From NCBI GenBank assembly GCA_903927345.1, contig CAIYMO010000028.1:1-50546 (forward strand): 50,546 nucleotides of DNA, read 5' to 3'. Below, one piece after another: positions 1 to 7,811 of this stretch. The translations under genes and the position numbers were made by a program. The stretch is from an uncultured Armatimonadota bacterium. Its GTDB lineage: Bacteria > Armatimonadota > Fimbriimonadia > Fimbriimonadales > Fimbriimonadaceae. The stretch's first letter is position 1. Each line of letters begins with the position of its first letter. Under the pieces are notes generated by a model. It was not told where the DNA came from. It was given only the letters and a program-made list of their open reading frames with translations, and made no database searches.

Positions 1-141
1 CCATCATCTGACCATTCACAGTATAGAAACGCTTCTTCATTGCCATTAGATCTCACCCAGATAATCCGTTCCATCCCAAACGATTGTTGTCACAACACCG
101 TTCTTGTTCTCACTTCGCTTCTGGCCATCGCCATCATAAGT
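1..141 (-). pseudogene. RHS-repeat protein relic (broken, runs off left edge)
   Basis: Reading leftward, positions 141-49 encode a peptide with YDGDGQKR, TTIVWDG and DYLGEI, the style of RHS/YD-repeat core proteins, then a TAA stop at 46-48. A TAA also precedes the frame at 142-144, so it cannot extend upstream. After the stop, another frame resumes RHS-like sequence (RFYTVNGQMM) to the window edge. This looks like a frameshifted remnant of a large RHS toxin/surface protein. The part left of position 1 is not visible, so an intact downstream portion cannot be excluded. Assignment rests on motif resemblance only. Confidence 0.5.
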
Positions 142-179
142 TTAAGTCCTTGCGTGTAGAACTAGGGTCAAGTAACGCA

Positions 180-521
180 CTAGAAGTCTTCAGGATCCGC
201 AACCTGAGCTGTTCCTGAGGGAAGAATGGTCCGGGGCATGCTCTCGTACCTCATCTGACCCGTTTGGGGTTCCAGTCTGTAAACAATGTTCCCATTTTTG
301 AATGAGTACACCGTTACTAGCCACTTCACTGGCTTTTTCGACAAACCATCAGGGTACACCTCGCTGATCAGTGCCTTCAGCTGTTGAGGAGTCAAACGGG
401 CGAGGATGGGTTGTTGCCCTGGCTTTTGCTGGAAACCTGCAACTGTTTTAGAGGAACACCAAGCAAGGAGTATCGCCAGCCCGAGCAATGTCCACTTCTT
501 TGAGCTTTGATTTGTTTTCAT
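180..521 (-). CDS. small exported protein of unknown function
   Basis: About 113 residues from an ATG at 521. An upstream in-frame TTG at 557 would add 12 charged residues before the signal peptide and is less likely. The N-terminus has Lys/Ser residues, then a hydrophobic stretch (LLGLAILLAW), consistent with a Sec signal peptide. The mature part contains a region LTPQQLKALISEVYPDGLS and ends in acidic residues. I recognise no family. It lies between the RHS relic and an aldo/keto reductase on the same strand and has no evident partner. Upstream there is only a weak purine-rich site and a TACAGA box 9 bases before ATG. Confidence 0.6.
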   Translation of the reverse strand: MKTNQSSKKWTLLGLAILLAWCSSKTVAGFQQKPGQQPILARLTPQQLKALISEVYPDGLSKKPVKWLVTVYSFKNGNIVYRLEPQTGQMRYESMPRTILPSGTAQVADPEDF

Positions 522-617
522 TTCTTTGTTTCTGTAGCGAGAACTTTTTCGCACCAAGTTTTTAAGTCTGGCGGTATCTTACAATCGAGTGGCTTCTTTC
601 CGTAGTTCCGCTTCCCA

Positions 618-654
618 GCCCTTCCCCCTTTGACTTCGTAAAAGGGAGAAGGGC
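618..654. repeat. imperfect inverted repeat (hairpin)
   Basis: The arm at 618-631 is the near-perfect reverse complement of the arm at 640-654, with one mismatch, separated by about 8 bases. It lies 12 bases past the stop of the aldo/keto reductase, so the transcript could fold into a strong stem. It lacks a clear U-run, so it may be a mobile palindromic repeat or an mRNA 3' stabiliser rather than a classical terminator. Confidence 0.55.
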
Positions 655-665
655 ATCGGAGAGGC

Positions 666-1649
666 TTACCAGGCGTAATGCTCGGGGGAGGTTTTGAATG
701 CGGGGAAGATGGCGTCGATCTTCTCGTTGAGTTCGGTAGTGATCTCGATTTCGAGGGCTCGGAGGGAGCCGTCGAATTGTTCGATGGTTCGTGGGCCGAT
801 GATGGGGCCGGTGACGAAGGACTTGGAGAGGGTCCAGGCGAGGGCGACGTCGGCGGGCTTTTCGCCGATGGCTTCGCAGAGGTCTTCCCACTTGGTGAGA
901 GCGTCGCGGTGCTTCTCGATGGTCAGCTTGGATTGATCATTGAGCCGTCGTTGGCCTTCTTGGGTCTTGATGACTCCGCCAAGGATTCCGCCAGCGAGCG
1001 GGGACCAGGGGATGACGCCGACGCCGTAGGCTTCGGCTGCGGGTCCGACTTCCATTTCGATTTCGCGTTGAAGCAGGGAATACTTCGATTGCTCGGAGAC
1101 AAGGCCCATGATTCCTCGTTGCTTGGCTTCCTCGTTTGCGCGGGCGATGTGCCATCCGGCGAAGTTGGATGAGCCAATGTAGAGGACCTTGCCTTGCTGC
1201 TTGAGGATGCTGAAGGCTTCCCAGATCTCTTCCCACGGGGTGTTGCGGTAGATGTGGTGCATCTGATAGAGATCGATGTAGTCGGTCTTGAGACGTTGGA
1301 GGGAGGCTTCGCATGCTCGGCGGATGTGGAGCGCGGTGACTCGGTTGGTGTTTGGCCAGCCGTCCATGTTTCCGTTGCCCATGTCGCCGTAGAGCTTTGT
1401 GGCGATGACGGTCTTTTCTCGGCGATTTTCGCCTTTTGCGAACCAGTCACCGATGATCTTTTCGGTGATGCCTTCGCCCTTTTGCCAGCCGTAGACGTCG
1501 GCGGTGTCGAAGAAATTGATTCCGTGCTCGTGGGCACGGTCCATGATTGCAAAGCTTTCTTCGGGGGTTGCGTGTGGTCCGAAGTTCATTGTGCCGAGGC
1601 ACAGACGTGAAACTTGCAGGCCCGAGCGACCCAGCGAGGTGTATTTCAT
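666..1649 (-). CDS. aldo/keto reductase
   Basis: 327 residues, normal for the family. It opens with the typical YTSLGRSGLQVS(R)LCLGT segment. The AKR catalytic tetrad is visible: Asp48 and Tyr53 in FFDTADVYG, Lys85 in VIATK, and His131 in LYQMH. The NADPH-binding C-terminal segment (GPIIGPRTIEQ) is present. Members reduce aldehydes and ketones, often detoxifying methylglyoxal-like carbonyls or oxidising sugars; the substrate here is unknown. It is transcribed alone: a TAGAAT box ends 7 bases before the ATG, so the mRNA may be leaderless. GC content appears higher than in the flanking left edge. Confidence 0.95.
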   Translation of the reverse strand: MKYTSLGRSGLQVSRLCLGTMNFGPHATPEESFAIMDRAHEHGINFFDTADVYGWQKGEGITEKIIGDWFAKGENRREKTVIATKLYGDMGNGNMDGWPNTNRVTALHIRRACEASLQRLKTDYIDLYQMHHIYRNTPWEEIWEAFSILKQQGKVLYIGSSNFAGWHIARANEEAKQRGIMGLVSEQSKYSLLQREIEMEVGPAAEAYGVGVIPWSPLAGGILGGVIKTQEGQRRLNDQSKLTIEKHRDALTKWEDLCEAIGEKPADVALAWTLSKSFVTGPIIGPRTIEQFDGSLRALEIEITTELNEKIDAIFPAFKTSPEHYAW

Positions 1650-1656
1650 CTTCGCT

Positions 1657-1662
1657 ATTCTA
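1657..1662 (-). promoter_or_regulatory. -10 box of a probable leaderless promoter (aldo/keto reductase)
   Basis: On the minus strand TAGAAT ends exactly 7 bases before the ATG at 1649. The distance places transcription start at or next to the start codon. No convincing -35 hexamer is seen 16-18 bases upstream. The same arrangement recurs at several other genes in the window. Confidence 0.55.
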
Positions 1663-1682
1663 CGCCCGCCCTTAACGGTAAA

Positions 1683-3254
1683 TCACAGTTTTCCGTTAAG
1701 GATGGCGTCGAGGGCACGAATCTTTGCGGTGTCGGTTTTGGTGATGTCGTCGGTGAGTCCCCAGGTTCCGTATTGGCTGTCGTAGTTTGTGGCTCCGGCG
1801 ATGAAGTAGTTCATGAGATCGCCGCCTCCTGAACGCCAGGTCTTCCAGTATTTGGCAAGGATTCGTTCCATGCGTGGGTCGAACTGTGATGCCTTTTTGG
1901 CTTGGATATGCTCCGGTCCGAAGGTGTCGGGGCCGGCTTCGTAGCAGAGCCACTTGACGCCGTATTTCTGCATGATCTGCTGGTGCTCTTTGAATTTTGC
2001 CCACTTGGGCATTTCATCGACGACCTTTTCGAGCGCGTTGAGAATGTCATCTTTGGTGGCGTTGGGGAGCTTCTTTGCTTCTTCGGCATTGAAGTACGGA
2101 GCGCCGGCGATGGCGTAGATCACTTCGTTTGGTTTGGCGTAGTTGTGGGCGATGTAGTTTATGCCCTCGTAGAGCCAGTTTTCGGGCCAGACGACTTGGG
2201 TGCAGAGGACGGGTCGGACCTTGTCCTTGAATTCGGCTCCGTAGACGGCTTTGAAGGTGTCGGAGATTTCGGCGGTGCGTTTGCCGATGCGGCGGGCAGG
2301 CCAGGTCCAGTTGGCGCCTTGGCCGTCCCAGCTTATTTTGGGATCTTTGGGGGCTTCGGCGTTGGCGCGGTCTTTGTTGTAGGTGGCTTGTTCGAAGCCC
2401 CAGTTCCAGACTTCATTGCTGTACTCGACGTAGAGCTTGAGACCGGGATTGAGGCGCTTTTTGCAGAGTTCGGCGAGGTTGCGGACGTATTGGTCGTTGG
2501 CTCGGGCGGGGACACAGATCCAGGCATCGGCTTTGATCGTGTTGGAGAGGTCGATCATGGCCTCGTAGGAAACGCCTTTGGACGTTGCGTAGCTTGGAGT
2601 GGCGAGCGTGGGGCGGTCCTCCCATCGCTCGAGACGATTGCTGTTGGTGCTGCCCCAGTCCATGTAGCGGATTGTGGTGAATCGACGAACATGGTCGAGG
2701 AAGGGTTTGTAGAACTGATCCGTGGGTTGGGTTCCGGGGCGCATGATTTTGAGATCTCGCACACCGCCGCTTGTGTTGGTGAAGCTCAGCATGAGCTGTT
2801 CGAATTCTTGAGGAGGGGTGAGGTCGGCGGTCCAGGTGTCGCCCGTCCTGCGAATATTGGTGATTGTTGCCGCGCTGGCGACGGGTTTGATCTGCGGTGA
2901 ACCGGCGCAGCGGAAGGACACCTTGTAGGTTCCGCCCATGCCTTTGACCCCGTTTAGGGCGGCGAAGAGGATGACCCCGAAATCCTCTTTGGGCCATCCG
3001 TTGACGTCGAGATTGGTGATGGCTTCCCAGGGGCGGTCGGGTTTGCCGAATGATCGGGAGGATTTCATTACATCGGCGAATGGCATTGATCGCATCCAGT
3101 CGGCGAGTCCTTCGACGTTTGCGCCGAGGGGAGCCTTTCTCGCGGGGATCGGAGGCTGTTGGAGCGAACACGACGCGATGAGACAGGCAGTGAGGATCAT
3201 TGCCGTATATCTTACGACGTTACGGCAGGAATTCGTAAACGCGAGCGTATTCAT
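1683..3254 (-). CDS. exported lipoprotein, glycoside-hydrolase-like
   Basis: The C-terminal body contains KLYVEYSNEVWNWGFEQ and an earlier RYMDWGSTNSN segment, in the style of TIM-barrel glycosidase-like proteins, with ...WICVPARAND between. The front half looks like a beta-rich binding domain. I infer cleavage or binding of a polysaccharide outside the cytoplasm, but no catalytic pair is proven. The start at 3254 gives an n-region with two Arg, then a hydrophobic segment and lipobox LIASC. It overlaps the upstream gene by 35 bases. An ATG at 3200 avoids the overlap but leaves only 10 residues before the Cys. Upstream sense partners are a membrane glycosyltransferase-like protein and an MFS transporter. 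Confidence 0.7.
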   Translation of the reverse strand: MNTLAFTNSCRNVVRYTAMILTACLIASCSLQQPPIPARKAPLGANVEGLADWMRSMPFADVMKSSRSFGKPDRPWEAITNLDVNGWPKEDFGVILFAALNGVKGMGGTYKVSFRCAGSPQIKPVASAATITNIRRTGDTWTADLTPPQEFEQLMLSFTNTSGGVRDLKIMRPGTQPTDQFYKPFLDHVRRFTTIRYMDWGSTNSNRLERWEDRPTLATPSYATSKGVSYEAMIDLSNTIKADAWICVPARANDQYVRNLAELCKKRLNPGLKLYVEYSNEVWNWGFEQATYNKDRANAEAPKDPKISWDGQGANWTWPARRIGKRTAEISDTFKAVYGAEFKDKVRPVLCTQVVWPENWLYEGINYIAHNYAKPNEVIYAIAGAPYFNAEEAKKLPNATKDDILNALEKVVDEMPKWAKFKEHQQIMQKYGVKWLCYEAGPDTFGPEHIQAKKASQFDPRMERILAKYWKTWRSGGGDLMNYFIAGATNYDSQYGTWGLTDDITKTDTAKIRALDAILNGKL

Positions 3255-4701
3255 CTTCAAACCGAATTTTGACTTTGGGGTCTTCTTTGAGGGCGTCCTG
3301 CATGGCGGGACTAGTGAACTTGTGGGTGATGAGCCAGCGGGTCTTGAAGAGCTTGGGATAGACGACGGAGATCGGTTCTTCTTCTCCGAGTTTCTTGGGG
3401 TCATCGGTGCCGGTTTGGCCGGGGATTCTCATCGGGGCGGTGAGGCTCATCGCCCAATAGGTTTTCTTGGAGTACGTGTATTGGAAGATGGGGTCCATGC
3501 CGCCGAAGAATCGGTTGTGCTGGTTCCAGAAGAAGAGGGGACCAAACTCGGACCAGACGGCTTGACCGACGATTTCTCCCTTTTGGGTGTTGGCGATGAG
3601 CCACTGGCTGGCGCCTCGGAAGTCGATTGCGTTGAGTTTGTGCTTGCGCTGGTGGTGTTGCCAGACGAAACCGCCGGCGGAGATCAGCGAGTTTGTGGCG
3701 AAGATAAGCCCGGCGAAGAAGTTGAGGCCGCCGGTTTGGCGGATCAGAAGGAGCGAGGACGTGATGGCGAAGGGGACGAATTGGTCGACGCCTCTGCGGG
3801 TGATGAGCATCGAGACTCCGATGGCTCCGAGGGAGATGAGGAGGCCCGAGGCGAGGGCGTGACCGTCTTTTTCGCGTTTTGAGCGGAGGGCGAAGAAGAG
3901 GGAGATGACGAAGACTACGGTAGGACCGAGCATCGAGCGGATGAAGTAGGAAGGCTCAACGGGGGATAGCTCCGAGCCGAAGTTCGGAATGGCCCCGGCC
4001 TTTTTGGCGATCATGAGATCGATGAGCTGGACCTTGAGAAGGGCTAGACCGTCGGGGATGCCAGGTCGGAGGACGGCTACGGTAAGGGCGACGGCAACAC
4101 AGGAGAGTTCGACCCAGGGCGACCACTCTCCCTTCATCATTCGCCTGGTGAGTATTGTCGCGAGGGCAACGAGGATGACCATGTAGCTCAGAGTTGGGTG
4201 GAGGAATCCAAGGAGGGCACTTGCACCGATTGAGAGCCATGGTGCGCCGGTCACCAAAGCCGAGAAGACTAGGAGCAACAAGACTGAGGACAGGGCTTGA
4301 GGGCGAACGGTGTCCATTCGGGTGAAGAAGGACATGCTCCCGAACGCGACCGCTAGGGCGTACCATTGAGAGATCTTTAGTCGTACTAAGGCGAGGCGGG
4401 CGATGAGGACATGGAGGAGGAGGAGGAACGCCGGTGCGACTCCGAGGACCCAGACAGGGTCGCGGAGCACCCAGAGCGGGGTGAGGAGGAGGTGGAAGCC
4501 CCACCACATATCGCTGTTATGCTGGCTGATGACGCTGTAGGTGACCCAGGGGAACGGTCGGTAAGCGGGACCCTTCCGCCAATAGAGGTTTGCGTGACCC
4601 AGGTGGTAGAAGTTGTCGAAGTCGTAGTTGTACTGGCTGTACCAGCAGAGGAAACCGATGATTGCGGAGGTGGTGGCAAAAAAGACGGCAAAGCCTTTCA
4701 T
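3220..4701 (-). CDS. polytopic membrane protein, GT-C glycosyltransferase-like
   Basis: 493 residues with roughly 9-11 hydrophobic segments. The N-terminal helix is followed by a loop with YDFDNFYHLGHA, resembling the acidic motif in the first periplasmic loop of GT-C (PMT/ArnT-like) glycosyltransferases. The last ~110 residues are a soluble periplasmic-type domain (WLIANTQKGEIV...). Such enzymes transfer sugars from polyprenyl-phosphate donors. The ATG overlaps the TGA of the MFS gene (ATGA), so the two are co-translated, and an exported glycosidase-like lipoprotein follows. The family is inferred from topology and the loop motif only; it may be an uncharacterised membrane protein. Confidence 0.7.
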   Translation of the reverse strand: MKGFAVFFATTSAIIGFLCWYSQYNYDFDNFYHLGHANLYWRKGPAYRPFPWVTYSVISQHNSDMWWGFHLLLTPLWVLRDPVWVLGVAPAFLLLLHVLIARLALVRLKISQWYALAVAFGSMSFFTRMDTVRPQALSSVLLLLVFSALVTGAPWLSIGASALLGFLHPTLSYMVILVALATILTRRMMKGEWSPWVELSCVAVALTVAVLRPGIPDGLALLKVQLIDLMIAKKAGAIPNFGSELSPVEPSYFIRSMLGPTVVFVISLFFALRSKREKDGHALASGLLISLGAIGVSMLITRRGVDQFVPFAITSSLLLIRQTGGLNFFAGLIFATNSLISAGGFVWQHHQRKHKLNAIDFRGASQWLIANTQKGEIVGQAVWSEFGPLFFWNQHNRFFGGMDPIFQYTYSKKTYWAMSLTAPMRIPGQTGTDDPKKLGEEEPISVVYPKLFKTRWLITHKFTSPAMQDALKEDPKVKIRFEDEYARVYEFLP

Positions 4702-6044
4702 TTAACGCCTTTTACATTTCGGAGAAGATAGGCACCGAGTGCGAAGCAGATGCTGCAAAGACCAAATACCATCGCGTAGCCAGCTAATTTGTAATGGGTC
4801 ACGGCTGGTCCGCCGACTTCGAGGGCAGGTGAGATTGTCTTGCCGGGGAGGCTGATCAGGACTCCGGCTAAGGGTGCGGTGATTGATTGGGGCAGTGTCA
4901 TGGCGATGTGCCAGACAGCCATGTCTTTACCAGCGTCTGTGTTGCTTGGGAGGACGTCGGTGCCGAGTGCGTAGTCGACCGAGATGTAGGCTCCGTAACC
5001 AAAACCGAACAGCGCTCCGACGATGAGGGCAATCGGCATTGAATGCGCTAGTACGAAAAGCGGAGCAACTACCGCGATGACCGTGTTGGCGATATAGACG
5101 ACCTTTTTGCGGCCTATGGCGTCGCTGATTGTGCCGCCGAAGTAACCGGAGAGGGAAGAGACGATGAGGACTATTCCCAGGAGCATGGGTGCAGTGCCGT
5201 CGACTTTGTCCTGCGCTACTCCGACGACATCGACCAGGTAGTAGTTGATGAAGGGCATGATGGCGTAGAAGCCCATCATGACTAGGAAGCGAGTGATCCA
5301 GACCCAGGCGAAATCTGGGTATTGCTTAGGGTCAATCCAGATACTTTTCCAGTAGGTGCTCCAATCAATCGGTTCTGATGTGGTCTGGTGGTGCTCCTTG
5401 ATTTTGCGAGTTGAGAAGCCGACGAGGACTAGCACTATGGCAACCGCGAGGTATCTCTCGAGAGTGCCTTTGAGGATCATTCCTGCTCCGACAGCCCCGA
5501 GGAGGGTGCCGAATTGGGTCATGAGTGCCATGTAACCGGAAGCTTTGCCACGCTCTTTGTCCGGAACAACGTCGGGTATCACGCCCATGAAGGCGCCAGA
5601 GGCGATGTTGTTGCCGATTTGGACGACGGTGTAGCCGAGCAGATAAAACGCGAGTGGCGCGGGAAGTTGGGCGTGGAGTTGGACGGTAGCCGCCATCATC
5701 ATTAGCCCGATGACATTGAGCGCGATGCCTTTAGCTAGGTAAGGCTTACGCCGGCCCTTGGGGTTCGTGCAACGGTCGCTTAGGGCACCGGCGATGAGGG
5801 GGACAATAAGGGCAGGGATGGCTCCGAGACCGGTTACTAGTCCGAGAACGGTGGCTTTGTTGTCGGGCGCGAGGATTCGGATATCGCTGGGCAGCAGAAT
5901 CAGGAGCAGAGCTCCCCAGTGGAAGTTCGTGGCGAACCAGTAGGCGGCGATGGTTAGGTGCTCGGCGAGCGTGAGGGCACGGTCGCCGTATGGCGAGAGG
6001 TGCCCTTTGTCATCTTCTATCGGAACCTGGAAGTGGGTTTCCAT
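4698..6044 (-). CDS. MFS transporter (sugar-like)
   Basis: 448 residues with 12 predicted membrane segments. The loop between TM2 and TM3 carries GALSDRCTNPKGRRKPY, a form of the MFS G-x-x-x-D-R-x-G-R-R/K signature, and a second similar loop reads GTISDAIGRKKV. The style is closest to glycoside/sugar-cation symporters of the MFS. It starts directly after the stop of the nucleotidyltransferase gene (no intergenic bases) and overlaps the next gene by 4 bases. Substrate is unknown; the neighbours (sugar-nucleotide-type transferase, GT-C-like protein, glycosidase-like lipoprotein) suggest a saccharide. Confidence 0.9.
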   Translation of the reverse strand: METHFQVPIEDDKGHLSPYGDRALTLAEHLTIAAYWFATNFHWGALLLILLPSDIRILAPDNKATVLGLVTGLGAIPALIVPLIAGALSDRCTNPKGRRKPYLAKGIALNVIGLMMMAATVQLHAQLPAPLAFYLLGYTVVQIGNNIASGAFMGVIPDVVPDKERGKASGYMALMTQFGTLLGAVGAGMILKGTLERYLAVAIVLVLVGFSTRKIKEHHQTTSEPIDWSTYWKSIWIDPKQYPDFAWVWITRFLVMMGFYAIMPFINYYLVDVVGVAQDKVDGTAPMLLGIVLIVSSLSGYFGGTISDAIGRKKVVYIANTVIAVVAPLFVLAHSMPIALIVGALFGFGYGAYISVDYALGTDVLPSNTDAGKDMAVWHIAMTLPQSITAPLAGVLISLPGKTISPALEVGGPAVTHYKLAGYAMVFGLCSICFALGAYLLRNVKGVK

Positions 6045-6821
6045 TTACTTGTTCCGCAGAGCGTACTCGTAATCTGGAATATCGTCCACGTCGAATGCCA
6101 GTTCGGCGGGTCCGTTTTTGACGGCGGCAATCTTGCACCCGATGACTCCCTCGATCTTGGTGACTACTTCGGGAACTGAGATTGCTCGGGTCATTACCTT
6201 CCAGAGGAAGCCAAGACCGAGGATGCTGGCGAGTTTGGGAACGCTCTTACGGTTGGCAACGACTTGCTCGATCTTTGGGAGTGCCTTCATGAATACATCC
6301 GGCTTGAACAGATACGCGCAACCGATGGTCCACTCACCGTCTCTGAGCTTGGCGAAGGTTCCGGTAGCGGAAGGGAATCGCTCTAAATACTCAGCTTTGC
6401 TGATCAAGGGGACTGCGAGGTCTACATCTGGGCAGAGGTCGAGGAACTGATCGATGACCTTGGTTTCGAGATAGGGAAGGTCGGTGGTCACGATCAGAAC
6501 TCGGCTTGAGACATTTCCGAGAGACTTGAGCTCTTGGAGCCCCATGCTGATGTTCTTGGTGAGGTCGCCGGTGTCGTTTAGAACTGACGTGCAGCGGCCG
6601 CCGAGCTTCTCTTTCACTTCCTGGGATGCAATCAGAACCGTTCGACCAACTCGCTGGGAGCTGAGTACGGCGTCGATGACTTTGTAGCCGATCGCAGAAT
6701 CCTGTACGTTGATGAGCGCTTTGTAGGGCGTCAATGCAACGCGTGCAAAATGCTCGTCAATACGACCGCCGGCCGGCAAAATAACGTCAAACTTCTCCAA
6801 ATCTCCACCCTTGAGGCGCAA
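6045..6821 (-). CDS. MobA-like / sugar-phosphate nucleotidyltransferase family protein
   Basis: 258 residues. N-terminal DVILPAGGRIDEHFAR followed by TPYKALINV is the NTP-transferase start (a modified G-G-x-G-x-R loop and a PK signature), and IVTTDLPYLE matches the metal-binding D-x-P region. The C-terminus TKIEGVIGCKIA...ELAFDVDDIPDYEYA resembles the GVDIDTPEDY end of MobA/IspD-type enzymes. It would join an NTP to a sugar phosphate or cofactor precursor. The first start is TTG; a second TTG seven codons downstream is equally possible because neither has a well-spaced ribosome site. It heads the minus-strand run ending at 1683. Confidence 0.8.
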   Translation of the reverse strand: MRLKGGDLEKFDVILPAGGRIDEHFARVALTPYKALINVQDSAIGYKVIDAVLSSQRVGRTVLIASQEVKEKLGGRCTSVLNDTGDLTKNISMGLQELKSLGNVSSRVLIVTTDLPYLETKVIDQFLDLCPDVDLAVPLISKAEYLERFPSATGTFAKLRDGEWTIGCAYLFKPDVFMKALPKIEQVVANRKSVPKLASILGLGFLWKVMTRAISVPEVVTKIEGVIGCKIAAVKNGPAELAFDVDDIPDYEYALRNK

Positions 6822-6853
6822 AGCCTTTCGGGTTATGACGATTCAGGAACCGA

Positions 6854-7747
6854 TTAAGCTGCAATTTGCGACGAATATTGCGAGATCGACTTTGCTAACT
6901 GGTAGCAGTCGAGGAAGCTTTGCGTCGCTCGTCGAGAGTGGTATCCGACGCTGATTCGATTCGTGAAGCCTTGAAGGAGCGTCAGAATCTCCTGTTGCTT
7001 GTTCTCGCTGATGTTGCACATGAGAATCGCAAGCTCGTGAGTTCCGATCTTGTAGATCTTGCTGAACTTGCCAAGTTTGGACTGAAGGTTCGCAACAAAT
7101 GCTGCTGCGTCGGCGGAGGCAAAATCGTGGTGTATAACAATAACCCCGCCAGGTTGGGCCGTGACCTCAACTTCCAGCTCGGCGGTTCGCAGATCGTGCT
7201 CCCAGGCTCGCAGAGTGTGGGCACCGGTTTGGGTATCCGTCCAAGAGTCGTTCGCCAATCCGAGCGATCTTCGTTCAATACGATTCTTCTCGATTTCTCC
7301 TTCATAGATGTGCATCAGAAGAGAAGCGATCAGTTCAATTTCTGGGAGGCTCTCTGCAAGAGTCTCTGGTTGAACACATGGATCGATGGCGCAGAGGGTG
7401 CCAAAGAAGTCGTGATGATGATCGTAAAGGGGAATACCGACGTAAGCGGCGATGTCAATTTGGTTACCGATCGGAGCTTCTGCGTATGCCTCAACTTTAC
7501 TGGAGTCCGGAGCGATACGTGGTCCTTCACCCTTAATCATCCGGCTACAGAAACTGTCAGACCATCGGAAGACTTCCCCACCCTTGACCCCATATGACCT
7601 ATCCATCGAGTCGAGAACGATCCAGTCTTCACCATTCGCTCTGGTCACCATCCAAAGAGACATTGGGTGACGGTGGGCCAAATAGGTCAAAACCTCTTTG
7701 GTTGCCCTTCTGAAGACGGAATGCGATATCAAATCGACTGATGACAT
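6854..7747 (-). CDS. GAF-domain protein with degenerate GGDEF domain
   Basis: From the ATG at 7747, residues 10-150 form a GAF-type sensor (SLWMVTRANGEDWIVLD; AYVGIPL; FFGTLCAID). Residues 168-290 align with a GGDEF domain: DTQTGAHTLRAWEHDL for the usual D-x-L-T-G-L-x-N-R-R start, GGVIVIHHDF for the I-D-I-D-x-F strand, and GTHEL at 235-239 in place of GGDEF. Loss of the active loop predicts no cyclase activity, so it may bind c-di-GMP/GTP or only dimerise. An alternative ATG at 7774 adds nine residues. AGGAG lies 13 bases before the chosen ATG. It follows the DAHP synthase gene on the same strand. Confidence 0.75.
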   Translation of the reverse strand: MSSVDLISHSVFRRATKEVLTYLAHRHPMSLWMVTRANGEDWIVLDSMDRSYGVKGGEVFRWSDSFCSRMIKGEGPRIAPDSSKVEAYAEAPIGNQIDIAAYVGIPLYDHHHDFFGTLCAIDPCVQPETLAESLPEIELIASLLMHIYEGEIEKNRIERRSLGLANDSWTDTQTGAHTLRAWEHDLRTAELEVEVTAQPGGVIVIHHDFASADAAAFVANLQSKLGKFSKIYKIGTHELAILMCNISENKQQEILTLLQGFTNRISVGYHSRRATQSFLDCYQLAKSISQYSSQIAA

Positions 7748-7811
7748 AGTGATAGATGATCTCCTATTCACCATATCGGCAGTCTGAAACTGACTTTTCA
7801 GAGAATCTGTA

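Noticed and set aside
678-1172. Long open frame on the plus strand opposite the aldo/keto reductase
   Set aside because: It is the antisense shadow of a well-supported enzyme; composition is Gly/Asp/Glu/Val repeats with no domain, and it lacks a ribosome site.
1902-2900. 332-codon plus-strand frame opposite the glycosidase-like gene
   Set aside because: Phe/Val/Gly/Asp-rich antisense shadow; the minus-strand frame has a signal peptide, family-like motifs and operon context.
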